Source of the DNA: Microbacterium algeriense
GTDB taxonomy: Bacteria > Actinomycetota > Actinomycetes > Actinomycetales > Microbacteriaceae
Direction of reading: 5' to 3'
DNA length: 64,000 bases
NCBI RefSeq assembly: GCF_008868005.1
Contig: NZ_WAAO01000001.1
Location: forward strand, 868,001 to 932,000
Below the pieces are notes generated by a model. The model did no database searches, was not told the origin of the DNA, and worked only from the letters and a program-made list of their open reading frames with translations. Each line of letters opens with the position of its first letter. Position 1 is the stretch's first letter. Both the position numbers and the translations under genes were made by a program. This document shows positions 14,697-22,607 of this stretch, piece by piece.

Positions 14697-16135
14697 GCGT
14701 TCTCCTGACGACGGATCTTCCCCGCTCTGGCGAAGTACGTCACGAGGAACGACAGCACGAGCGCGACGAAGACGCCGAGGTTCGCGTAGGCCCAGTCGCC
14801 GTCGGTCCCGCCGACGAGGAACAGCAGGTAGCCCTGCCAGTTGTTCCACGGCGCCGCTTCCGCGAATCCGTTCAGGACCAGGCCCCAGCCGATCACGCTC
14901 GCGACGACCAGGGTGCCGATCGAGGTCCAGTCCCACGCGCCGTAGCGGCCGCGGCTGTCGAACAGCGCTTCCTCGTCGTAGTCCTTTCGACGGCGAAGGA
15001 TGTCGGCGATCAGGATGCCGGCCCACGAGGCGAGCGGAACGCCGAGCGTGATCAGGAAGCTCTGGAACGGGCCGAGGAAGTCCGTCGCGAAGAACACCAC
15101 GAAGACCGTGCCGATCGTCAGGATCACGCCGTCGATCGCCGCCGCGGAGGGGCGCGGGATGCGGATCCCGAGGCTGAGCAGGGTCAGTCCGGAGGAGTAG
15201 ATGCCCAGCACTGCCCCCGAGACGAGCGCGAGCACCGCGGTCAGTAGGAACGGCACGAGCACCCATACGGGCAAGATCGAGGCGAGAGCACCGATCGGGT
15301 CGGCGGCGATCGCGTCCATGAGGTCTTCGTCGGAGCCGCCCAGCAACAGACCGAAGACCACGAGGATGACGGGGGCCACCGAGCCGCCGATCGTGTTCCA
15401 GGCGACGATCGCGCCATCGGATGCCGTGCGCTTCTGGTAGCGCGACCAGTCCGCCGCGATGTTGATCCAGCCGAGACCGAATCCGGTCATGACCATCACG
15501 AGCGCACCGATGACCTGTCCGATGCCGCCGTCGGGGCGCGCCATGACGGCGGCGAGCTCGATGCTCGGTGCCGCCAGGATGATGTAGAGCACTGTGACGA
15601 CGCCCGTGATCCAGGTCAGCACCGACTGCAGCTTCATGATCGTGTGGTAGCCGAGCACGGAGGCCGTGACGATCAGGGCGGCGACGATCACGGTCGCGAC
15701 GATCTTCAGCGCGATGCTGTCGCCGTCGCCGCCGAGCTGGGTGATCACGGTCGCCGTGGCGAGCACCGCCATGATCGCGAGGAACGTCTCCCAGCCGATC
15801 GAGGTGAGCCACGAGACGATGCCGGGAACCTTCTGGCCCTGCACGCCGAACGCTGCGCGTGAGAGCACCATGGTCGGCGCCGATCCGCGCTTTCCCGCGA
15901 TCGCGATGAGCCCGCACAGCAGGAACGACACCACGATGCCGATGATCGAGACGATCGTCGCCTGCCAGAACGAGATGCCGAAGCCGAGCACGAAGGAGCC
16001 GTACGACATCCCGAACACGGACACGTTCGCGGCGAACCACGGCCAGAAGAGGTCGCGCGGCTTCGCGGTGCGCTCGGACTCGGGGATGATCTCGATGCCC
16101 GCGCGCTCGATGAGGCCGGGTGCGTTCTGCGTCAT
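14693..16135 (-). CDS. Cytosine/purine/thiamine/allantoin-type permease (NCS1 family)
   Basis: 480 residues with about 12 membrane helices. The N-terminus IIPESERTAKPRDLFWPWFAANVSVFGMSYGSFVLGFGISFWQA has the NCS1 look, with the WPWF motif and helix 1 Gly-rich segment; DWSRYQKR follows helix 6 as in codB/pucI-like carriers. These are sodium- or proton-driven importers of nucleobases, hydantoins or related compounds. The coupled cysteine hydrolase (14022-14696) is expected to act on the imported compound. The start at 16135 has no convincing ribosome site, but a longer N-terminus would not fit the family. Confidence 0.85.
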   Translation of the reverse strand: MTQNAPGLIERAGIEIIPESERTAKPRDLFWPWFAANVSVFGMSYGSFVLGFGISFWQATIVSIIGIVVSFLLCGLIAIAGKRGSAPTMVLSRAAFGVQGQKVPGIVSWLTSIGWETFLAIMAVLATATVITQLGGDGDSIALKIVATVIVAALIVTASVLGYHTIMKLQSVLTWITGVVTVLYIILAAPSIELAAVMARPDGGIGQVIGALVMVMTGFGLGWINIAADWSRYQKRTASDGAIVAWNTIGGSVAPVILVVFGLLLGGSDEDLMDAIAADPIGALASILPVWVLVPFLLTAVLALVSGAVLGIYSSGLTLLSLGIRIPRPSAAAIDGVILTIGTVFVVFFATDFLGPFQSFLITLGVPLASWAGILIADILRRRKDYDEEALFDSRGRYGAWDWTSIGTLVVASVIGWGLVLNGFAEAAPWNNWQGYLLFLVGGTDGDWAYANLGVFVALVLSFLVTYFARAGKIRRQENA

Positions 16136-16170
16136 GTGCTCATGATGGCACTGACCGGGGGTGGCGGGGA

Positions 16171-17454
16171 TCAGCCGGCGAAGAACGCCTCCGCGACGCG
16201 GGCGAGGTCGTGCAGGTCGGAGACGCCGGCGAGCTCTCGAGCGGAGTGCATGGACAGGATCGGGATGCCGACGTCGACCGTGCGGATGCCGAGCCTGGTC
16301 GCGGTGATCGGGCCGATCGTCGAGCCGCAGGGCACGCTGTTGTTCGACACGAACTCCTGCGTCACGACCCCGGCCGTGTCGCACCAGGTGCGCCAGGACG
16401 CGGTTCCGACGGCATCCGTGGCATACCGCTGGTTCGCGTTGAGCTTCAGGATCGGGCCGGAGCCGAGGACCGGCTGCACGACGGGGTCGTGCTTGGCGGC
16501 GTAGTTGGGGTGCACCGAGTGGCCCACATCGCTCGACAGGCACCAGGAGGAGGCGTAGGCCTGCCGTCGGGCGGAGCCGTCGGCGCCCAGGCCCGCGTAG
16601 AGCCGCTCGAGCACGTCCTCCAGGAAGGGGCCTGCGGCGCCGGAGCGCGATTTGGAGCCGAGCTCCTCGTGGTCGAAGGCGGCGAGCACCGCGATCGGTC
16701 CTCCGTCCTGCGGCTCGTGCGCTGCGAGCGCGACCACGCCGGCGTGCACGGAGGCGAGGTCGTCGAGGCGGCCGGAGGCGAAGAACGCGTCGTCCTTGCC
16801 GAACACGGCGCCGCGCGCGGAGTCGGCCAGCACCACGTCGTAACCGCGGATCTCGGTCGCCGAGACGCCGGCGGACGAGGCGAGTTCGCCGAGGACGTCG
16901 GCCTCGGTCGGATCGCCGAGGCCCCACACGGGCTGCGTCTCGGTCTGCTTGTCGAGGGCGAGCCCGTTGTTCACGCCGCGGTCGAGGTGGATCGCCAGCT
17001 GCGGCAGGCGCAGGAGCGCCCCGGTGTCCGCGAGCACGACGCGGCCGTCGGCCAGGGCGAGTCGTCCGGCCAGGCGCAGTTCGCGGTCGAGCCAGGAGTT
17101 GAGCAGCGGTCCGCCGTACACCTCGACGGCGGCCTGCAGCCAGCCGCGCGAGCCGGTGGTCGGCTGAGGCTTGAGCTTGAAGCCGGGGGAGTCGGTGTGC
17201 GCGCCGAAGATCTGCACGGGCGTCGTCGCGGTGGCATCCGCCGGTACGCTCCAGGCGATCGCGGCGCCGTCGCGCACGACGACGTATCGTCCTCCGGTGA
17301 GCGCGGGCCAGGCGTCCTCCTCGTGCAGGCGGGTGAAGCCGGCGGATTCGAGGCGTCGGGCGACTTCCGCCGCGGCGTGGTAGCTCGAGGGGGAGGCGGC
17401 GATGAAGTCCGCGAGGTCCTCGGCGTGGGAGAGGGCGACCGGGGTGACGGGCAT
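16171..17454 (-). CDS. M18-family aminopeptidase (aspartyl aminopeptidase type)
   Basis: 427 residues, full length. Zn ligands and catalytic residues are visible in order: IFGAHTDSPGFKLKP (His, Asp), FFASGRLDDLAS (Asp), AAFDHEELGSKSRSGAAGP (Glu-Glu), DVGHSVHPNYAAKHDP, and the C-terminal GIPILSMHSARELAG (His). It releases N-terminal acidic or neutral residues from peptides in the cytoplasm. AGGAAGG lies upstream of the ATG. The permease gene begins 35 bases after its stop; a common transcript is possible. It is divergent from the riboswitch-EamA unit. Confidence 0.95.
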   Translation of the reverse strand: MPVTPVALSHAEDLADFIAASPSSYHAAAEVARRLESAGFTRLHEEDAWPALTGGRYVVVRDGAAIAWSVPADATATTPVQIFGAHTDSPGFKLKPQPTTGSRGWLQAAVEVYGGPLLNSWLDRELRLAGRLALADGRVVLADTGALLRLPQLAIHLDRGVNNGLALDKQTETQPVWGLGDPTEADVLGELASSAGVSATEIRGYDVVLADSARGAVFGKDDAFFASGRLDDLASVHAGVVALAAHEPQDGGPIAVLAAFDHEELGSKSRSGAAGPFLEDVLERLYAGLGADGSARRQAYASSWCLSSDVGHSVHPNYAAKHDPVVQPVLGSGPILKLNANQRYATDAVGTASWRTWCDTAGVVTQEFVSNNSVPCGSTIGPITATRLGIRTVDVGIPILSMHSARELAGVSDLHDLARVAEAFFAG

Positions 17455-17553
17455 GGTGTGCCTTCCTGAAGACGGGCGTGCTTCGAGCGTAGTCGCGGTC
17501 GCGGGCGCTCCTGGCGCGCCCTGCTCGTTTGCCGCCCGTTCATCGTCGCGGGT

Positions 17554-17559
17554 TAGGGT
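17554..17559 (+). promoter_or_regulatory. -10 box upstream of the ykkC-type leader
   Basis: TAGGGT, which would start transcription at about 17566, a few bases before the conserved CTAGGGTTCCG of the aptamer. No strong -35. Confidence 0.4.
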
Positions 17560-17570
17560 GGTCCTGATAG

Positions 17571-17680
17571 CGCCTAGGGTTCCGGGGTTCGCGCCCGACT
17601 GGTCCGAGCGGCGCCACGGCCCTCCTCCGCAGGAGGGGCGTCATCTGACAGGACAAAAGCCCGGAGGACCCTGTTCGTCG
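17571..17680 (+). ncRNA. ykkC-class riboswitch (guanidine-I or a ykkC subtype 2)
   Basis: The conserved blocks of the ykkC consensus occur in order: CCTAGGGTTCCGG (17573-17585), GACTGGTCCGAG (17597-17609), a CCACGG segment, the stem CCCTCCTccgcAGGAGGG (about 17620-17638), then GACAAAAGCCCGGAGGA (about 17652-17668). This AAAAGCCCGG signature near the 3' end is diagnostic. It lies in the 5' leader of an EamA transporter gene that begins 29 bases later. Subtype 1 binds guanidine; subtype 2 RNAs bind ppGpp, PRPP or (d)ADP. The exporter context favours guanidine, but I cannot decide the ligand by eye. Confidence 0.85.
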
Positions 17681-17708
17681 CGCCCGCGTCGGACGGAAGG
17701 GTCTCGAC

Positions 17709-18572
17709 GTGTCTCCTCTCGCCTTCGTCCTCGTCTTCGGCGCAGCGATCGCGCATGCGTCGTGGAACATCGTCGCCCACGGCATCAGCCGGGCCGGTGC
17801 TCCCTTCCTCTGGTGGGGTGCCGTGGCCAGCACGGCGGTGTGGATCGGGGTCGTGCCGTTCACGGGCGGCCTCGGCACCGAAGACCTCGCGTCCTTCGCG
17901 CTCGGGGTCGTGGTGTCGGCGGTGCTGCACGTCGGCTACATGGCGGTGCTGCAGCGCGGATACCGCGAGGGGAATCTCTCGACCGTGTATGCGACCGCGC
18001 GCGGCACGGGTCCGTTCCTGTCGGTGATCGTGGCCGTGCTGTTCCTGGGCGAACGGCCGTCGATCGTCGCGTTGATCGGGGTCGCCGCCGTGATCGCCGG
18101 CGTCGTCGCGATCGGACTCGTCGACCGGAGCAGCGGAGGCGGCGCTCGCCGCCTCGACCCCGGCATCGTGTTCGGTCTGCTCACGGGGGTCGCGATCGCC
18201 GTGTACACGATCTGGGACGCGCACGCGGTGCGGACGTGGAGCCTCGCGCCTGTGGCGTTCATGGTCGGGACGACCCTGCTGCAGGTGCCGTTCTACTCGT
18301 TCGCGGTGCGGCGTCGGTGGAGAGCCGTCTGGGCGCTCGGCCGCACGCAGTGGCGCCGCATCCTCGTCTTCGGGGTGCTGTCGCCGTTGTCCTACATCCT
18401 GGTGCTGACGGCCATCCAGATCGCGCCGGTCGCGCTGGTCGCGCCCTTGCGGGAGGTGAGCGTCGTGCTGGTCAGCCTGTTCGGGGTGGTCATCCTCCGG
18501 GAATCGCGCCCCGGCTGGCGGATCGGGGCCTCGTTCGTCGTCGTGGTGGGGATCGTGCTGCTGGCGCTCTGA
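17709..18572 (+). CDS. EamA-family (DMT superfamily) transporter under riboswitch control
   Basis: 287 residues, about 10 membrane helices in two EamA repeats (helix pairs around AHASWNIVAHG near the start and around residue 150, LDPGIVFGLLTGVAIAVYT). GTG start at 17709 with GAAGGG upstream. The leader is a ykkC-class riboswitch, so it is probably an exporter of guanidine or of a metabolite tied to the RNA's ligand. The usual guanidine exporters are small SMR proteins; a 10-helix EamA protein in this place is less common. Transport direction and substrate are inferred. Confidence 0.88.
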   Translation: MSPLAFVLVFGAAIAHASWNIVAHGISRAGAPFLWWGAVASTAVWIGVVPFTGGLGTEDLASFALGVVVSAVLHVGYMAVLQRGYREGNLSTVYATARGTGPFLSVIVAVLFLGERPSIVALIGVAAVIAGVVAIGLVDRSSGGGARRLDPGIVFGLLTGVAIAVYTIWDAHAVRTWSLAPVAFMVGTTLLQVPFYSFAVRRRWRAVWALGRTQWRRILVFGVLSPLSYILVLTAIQIAPVALVAPLREVSVVLVSLFGVVILRESRPGWRIGASFVVVVGIVLLAL

Positions 18573-18679
18573 CCGTCGGCGACACGGCCGCCGAAGTGCA
18601 TTCCGGAATGCTGCAAAAAGCGGCCTGAACAGGTCTGTTTCGGAGCTCTGATGTCGGTGGTCCGGTGTGGGATGGACGT

Positions 18680-20201
18680 ATGAACCCCCTCGCAGAAACC
18701 ATGGATCGGGCCGTCGCCGACCTCGATGCCGTGCTGTCCGCCGAACAGCTCGCCGGACTCGACGACGCCGCCCGACGGGATGTCCTCCGGGCCGCCGGAG
18801 AGGCGCTTCGTCGCGTGGAGGCCGTCGTCGTGGAGGCGGTCGCCTCCGCCGAGCCGTCCTTCCCTGATACGACCGGCTGCCGATCGATGAACGAGCTCCT
18901 GCAGCGGGTGCTCCGTGTGGATGCGCCCGGGGCGTCGCGGGTGACGAAGGCGGCAGCGGCGGTTCGACGCGAGGTGGCGCTGACGACGGGGGAGCGACTC
19001 CCGGCGCGGTTCCCGGCGATCCGCGAGGCGATGCTCGATGGCGTGGTCGGAGTGGCCGGCGTCCTCGCGGCGACAGGGCCGATCCTGCAGGCCGGCGATC
19101 GGATCGGGGTGGAGGATCGGCTCGCCGCCGATGTGGCCCTGGCCGAGCTGGCCCGCGGCATCCCCGACGCCGATGGCGGCGAGCCGGATGGCGAAGGCGC
19201 CGAGTCCGACGGCGCGCCGTCCGCAGCGCCGCCGGCCACTCCCGAAGACATCCGGCAGTACGCCCTGCTGCTCGCGCAGTTGCTCGATCCGGATGGTGCC
19301 GAGCCTACGGACGGCAAAGCGCGGAACCAGCGATTCGTCACCATCGGGCGGCTGCGCAACGGCGTGCACCCGCTCCGCGGGAACCTGCTGCCGGAAGTGG
19401 CCGCTCAGCTGCAGCTCATCATCGACGCGCAGTGCAATCCGAAGACGGAGGGGCCGCCCGAACCGGGCGTGATGTTCCGTGCGGAGAGCGAGCCGGCCGG
19501 GCGCGGCCCCGAGGCCGGTGCAGCCTCTGCCGGTGCCGGTGCCGGTGCCGGTGCCGACGCAGACTCGGGCGGCACGGACCCTGCCGACTCCGACCGCTGG
19601 AACTCCGACCCGCGCAACGTGATCGATCAGCGCACCGCCGCGCAGAAGCGGCACGACGCGCTGGCGGCCGCGCTCGGGATCGCCGCGCGTCATGACGACA
19701 TGCCCCGGCTGGCCGGGGCGTCGCCGACGCTCGTGGTGCACGCCGATGCGAACGACCTCGCTTCCGGCACCGGGTGGGCGACCGTGGCGGGCTCCCAGGT
19801 GCCGGTGCCGATCGGGGTCGCGACCCAGGCCGCGTGCACGGGGGCGATCCAGCGGGTGCTGTTCGACGAAGGCCGCATCGTCGGCACGACCGTCATCGAT
19901 CGGGTGTTCACGGTGCACCAGCGCCGCGCGATCATCGCCCGAGATGGAGAATGCCTGATCCCCGGCTGCCATGTGCCGGCGTCCTGGTGCGAGATCCACC
20001 ATGTCGTCGAGCACGCCAGAGGAGGGCCGACCGACACCGACAACGGCGTTCCCCCTGTGCTGGTGGCATCACCGCTCCCTGGACCGATCGGGGTGGGAGA
20101 TCCGGATGGATGGCGGGATTCCGCAGATCCGCGGACCGGCATGGTGGGACCCCGAACGTCGCTGGCGTGTCCCGCGGACGCGGCTGACCGCCGCTGCGTG
20201 A
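18680..20201 (+). pseudogene. DUF222/HNH endonuclease gene with a +1 frameshift
   Basis: The N-terminal 330 residues follow the DUF222 (13E12 repeat) plan, then the HNH motif begins: CLIPGCHVPASWCEIHHVVEHARGG. After DTDNGV the frame diverges at a run of five C (20051-20055). Removing one C restores LCWWHHRSLDRSGW and a normal C-terminus RGPAWWDPERRW ending at 20201. The HNH is therefore split: either a true disabling indel, a phase-variable tract, or an assembly error. The ATG at 18680 is chosen as it matches the family's NPLAETMDRAV start. An Ala/Gly-rich linker (GAGAGAGADAD, about 290-300) is low complexity. These genes are multi-copy in actinobacteria and of unclear function. Confidence 0.85.
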
Positions 20202-20207
20202 AGGCGG

Positions 20208-20326
20208 GTCACCGGAGGCTTGGCCCGGAAGCGGCGGCCGGGTGCGGGCTGCGCGAGCCGGGGTGTGTCACCGGAGGCATGGTCCGGAAGCGGCGGCCGG
20301 GGCCGGCGATGCGCGGGCCGGGGCGT
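20208..20326. repeat. Tandem duplication of about 60 bases
   Basis: GTCACCGGAGGCTTGGCCCG... (20208) is repeated with a few changes from 20267, and a third copy begins at 20327 (GTCAGCGGAAGG), running into the response-regulator stop. It separates the HNH gene from the convergent regulator gene. Confidence 0.8.
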
Positions 20327-20327
20327 G

Positions 20328-20984
20328 TCAGCGGAAGGAGACGAGTCCGGCGTGTGCGGCCGTCACCAGGATCTGCACCCGGTCGCGCAGATGCCACTTG
20401 GCCATCATGCGCCCGAGGTGGGCTTTGACGGTTCCCTCCGAGACGATCAGCGTCTTCGCGATCTCGGCGTTCGACATGCCCTGCGCCAGGCACTGGAGCA
20501 CCTCGGCCTCGCGCTCCGTGAGCGGCTCGAGGGACTCGGCCTCGGTGGCGGCCGGCGTGGAGTCGCGGACGTGCCGGATGAGCATGGAGGCGATGCGGGG
20601 TGAGAGCGAGCTGGCCCCGCTGTACACCTCCCGCACACCCGTCACGATCTCCTCAGCGCTCGAGTCCTTGAGCAGGTAGCCGGAGGCCCCGGCGCTGAGC
20701 ATGGGCAGCACGGTGTCGCTGCCATCGAGCGTCGTCACCGCGAGCACCCGCACATGAGGCCAGCGTTCCGCGATCACCCCGGTCGCCTCGATGCCATCCA
20801 TCTCCGGCATCTGGACGTCCATCATCACGACATCCGGCTGCTCGCGCTCGACCGTGCTGATCGCCTCCACACCGTCCTCCGCCTGCGCGATGACGGTGAT
20901 CTCCGGGTCGCGCGACACGAAGTGCGACAGCGCCGAACGGACGAGGGGATCGTCGTCGACGATCACGACACGGATTTCCTGCAT
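20328..20984 (-). CDS. NarL/LuxR-type response regulator, partner of the divergent kinase
   Basis: 218 residues. Receiver domain with acidic pair DDD at 10-12, phosphoacceptor Asp56 (VVMMDVQMP) and Lys106 (GYLLKDSS); C-terminal LuxR HTH from about 152 (LTEREAEVLQCLAQGMSNAEIAKTL, then SEGTVKAHLGRMMAKW). It is divergent from the peptide-kinase pair at 21134-22342. A short inverted repeat at 21026-21047 in the spacer may be its binding site. Expected to be phosphorylated by the HisKA_3 kinase and to control the locus and perhaps distant genes. Confidence 0.93.
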   Translation of the reverse strand: MQEIRVVIVDDDPLVRSALSHFVSRDPEITVIAQAEDGVEAISTVEREQPDVVMMDVQMPEMDGIEATGVIAERWPHVRVLAVTTLDGSDTVLPMLSAGASGYLLKDSSAEEIVTGVREVYSGASSLSPRIASMLIRHVRDSTPAATEAESLEPLTEREAEVLQCLAQGMSNAEIAKTLIVSEGTVKAHLGRMMAKWHLRDRVQILVTAAHAGLVSFR

Positions 20985-21025
20985 GGAGGAAGCCTAACGG
21001 CGTGGGAGCTTCACCGAAGGCATGT

Positions 21026-21047
21026 AGACCTTTGGCTAGCGAGGTCT
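21026..21047. promoter_or_regulatory. Inverted repeat AGACCT-N10-AGGTCT, candidate response-regulator site
   Basis: Six-base arms separated by ten bases, in the spacer between the regulator and the peptide-kinase genes. The half-site spacing (about 1.5 turns) is plausible for a LuxR-type dimer. It is only a candidate. Confidence 0.4.
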
Positions 21048-21133
21048 GGACTTGAGACAGATGTGCGCCCGCAAGTTCGCCGAGAAGATGAATACAGACA
21101 TCAACGAACGGCTACATAATGGAGGTGAATGTA

Positions 21134-21181
21134 ATGACTTTCTGGCAGCAGGTTGGCAAGTTTTTCGGTCTCGTCCGCTAG
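21134..21181 (+). CDS. 15-residue amphipathic peptide, candidate signal or leader for the adjacent kinase
   Basis: Reads MTFWQQVGKFFGLVR. The start is set by GGAGGTGA at 21121-21128, an almost perfect Shine-Dalgarno with eight bases between GGAGG and the ATG, among the strongest in the window. The peptide has one Lys and one Arg, no acid, and aromatic residues at 3, 4, 10 and 11 that fall on one face of a helix. No export signal or processing site is seen. It ends 30 bases before the kinase ATG, so both should share an mRNA. It could be a secreted autoinducer, a membrane-active peptide sensed by the kinase, or a translated leader controlling kinase expression. No family recognised. Confidence 0.6.
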   Translation: MTFWQQVGKFFGLVR

Positions 21182-21211
21182 CGTACCTGGCGAATAGGAG
21201 ATAGTGAACCC

Positions 21212-22342
21212 ATGGCCTTCGACCAATCACTCCGGCGATCTGCGGATTCGTTCCGGTTGGGTCGAGGCGAGAAGCTCAGCGCGATCGAGCGGATCGTCGT
21301 CCTGGTCATCATCGCCATCACCATCGCCGCAGACGTCATCGGCTTCTTCACCACGCCGGGTGTGAATCCGGCCGCACTCCTCGTGAGCGTCGCATGCACC
21401 GCAGCGTTCGCTCTCTACCTCTGGAACACCCTCATCGCGACATGCGCCCTCGGCGTCGTGTTCGCAACCTCTTTCCTCGTCGGGACCGAGTCTCAGGTCT
21501 TGACCGCCGCCGCTGTCGCGGCCGGCCTGGTCATGCGCCTGGGGTGGACGTCTCTGATCCTGTCGTACACCGGTGCGTTCCTGATCGCCGCAGCCGTCGT
21601 CGCCAACGGCGACGCTGACGCCGAAGTGAACGTCGGACTGTTCCTCGTCTTCGCCACGGTGGCCGGAGCCGTCGGGTTCGCCCTGCGGCTCGCCTTCGCT
21701 CGGGGCAGTCGCCTCGAGCGCGAACTCGCGGAACGCGCCGAACAGGAACGGCAGGCCGTCCTCGCCGAGCGACGTTGGATCGCCGGCGAGCTGCACGACA
21801 GCATCGCGCACCACCTCACGGTGGTCGCCTTGCACGTGCAGATGCTCGAAGACCCCGAGACCAGCACCGACTCGCAGGAGGCCATCCGTGTCGCGGCCCG
21901 CAAGGCCATGACCGACCTCCGCTTCGTGATCGAACTCGCCGACGACGGACCGCAGACCGCGGTCCAGACCGGCGACCTCGCCGCAGCGATCGACGAAGCA
22001 CAGGGAGAGTTCGAAGCCGCTGGTCACTCCGTGGACAGACAGGGCGACCCCCGCGACGAGCGCATCCCGCGCGCCGTCGAGATCGTCCTGGCCCGCATCG
22101 TGCGGGAGTCCGCCACGAACATCCTCAAATACGCCGGCCCCGGCGAGGTGCAGATCCACCTCGACGTGGACGACGAGATCGCCCTCCGCAGCCCCCTGCC
22201 CACCACGCCGCGTCGCGAGCTCTCGTCCAGCCGCACAGGCCTCGGGCGGATGGCGGAACGGGTCATGGGGGCGAGCGGCGAGTTCAGCGCCGGCGAAGTG
22301 GAAGGATCCTGGGTCGTGTCGGCCCGCCTCCCCGTCGTCTGA
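21212..22342 (+). CDS. NarL-type sensor histidine kinase (HisKA_3) with six-helix membrane domain
   Basis: 376 residues. Residues 28-161 contain five or six membrane helices with very short loops, so the signal is probably sensed in or at the membrane. A coiled linker (RLERELAERAEQERQ) leads to the H-box RWIAGELHDSIAHHLTVV (His195). The ATPase domain has an N-box (RESATNILKYAG, about 298-309) and TGLGRMAER (342-350), but the usual DNGxG of the G1 box is replaced by EIALRSPLP, a degenerate form. AGGAGA precedes the ATG. Directly downstream of the 15-residue peptide gene; partner regulator is divergent. Confidence 0.9.
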   Translation: MAFDQSLRRSADSFRLGRGEKLSAIERIVVLVIIAITIAADVIGFFTTPGVNPAALLVSVACTAAFALYLWNTLIATCALGVVFATSFLVGTESQVLTAAAVAAGLVMRLGWTSLILSYTGAFLIAAAVVANGDADAEVNVGLFLVFATVAGAVGFALRLAFARGSRLERELAERAEQERQAVLAERRWIAGELHDSIAHHLTVVALHVQMLEDPETSTDSQEAIRVAARKAMTDLRFVIELADDGPQTAVQTGDLAAAIDEAQGEFEAAGHSVDRQGDPRDERIPRAVEIVLARIVRESATNILKYAGPGEVQIHLDVDDEIALRSPLPTTPRRELSSSRTGLGRMAERVMGASGEFSAGEVEGSWVVSARLPVV

Positions 22343-22607
22343 TGGCTTAGAGTGTGTGAGCAGCCGTTTTCGGATCCGCGAGAACCTAGACGAAAGTCTA
22401 GAAGAGTCTCGACGTTCGACCCTTCAGAACGGCTTGCGGCCGGGCATAATCTGAAGGCTCCCCAGATAAAGCGTCCCCAGCGCTGCGATCGCGGGCGCGA
22501 TCTTTCTGGCTTCTGAAATACTTCACGCGCTCGCGATCGCCTTCTGCGTTAACGGCGCGTTTTCTGCGTCGACGGGAGAGGATCGCCCGGATCCGGCGAT
22601 CCGCCGG
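22343..22607. other. AT-richer spacer with hairpins, no gene seen
   Basis: Contains CTAGAC-GAAA-GTCTAG (22387-22402), a small tetraloop hairpin, a CATAAT box at 22445 that could be a -10, and the terminator-like hairpin at 22487-22507. A short RNA of about 50 bases between the last two is conceivable but unsupported. It separates the kinase from the convergent GntR gene. Confidence 0.5.
22487..22507 (+). terminator. Intrinsic-type terminator after the kinase
   Basis: GATCGCG-GG-CGCGATC followed by TTTCT. Seven-base stem with a short U-run, 145 bases after the kinase stop. Confidence 0.5.
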
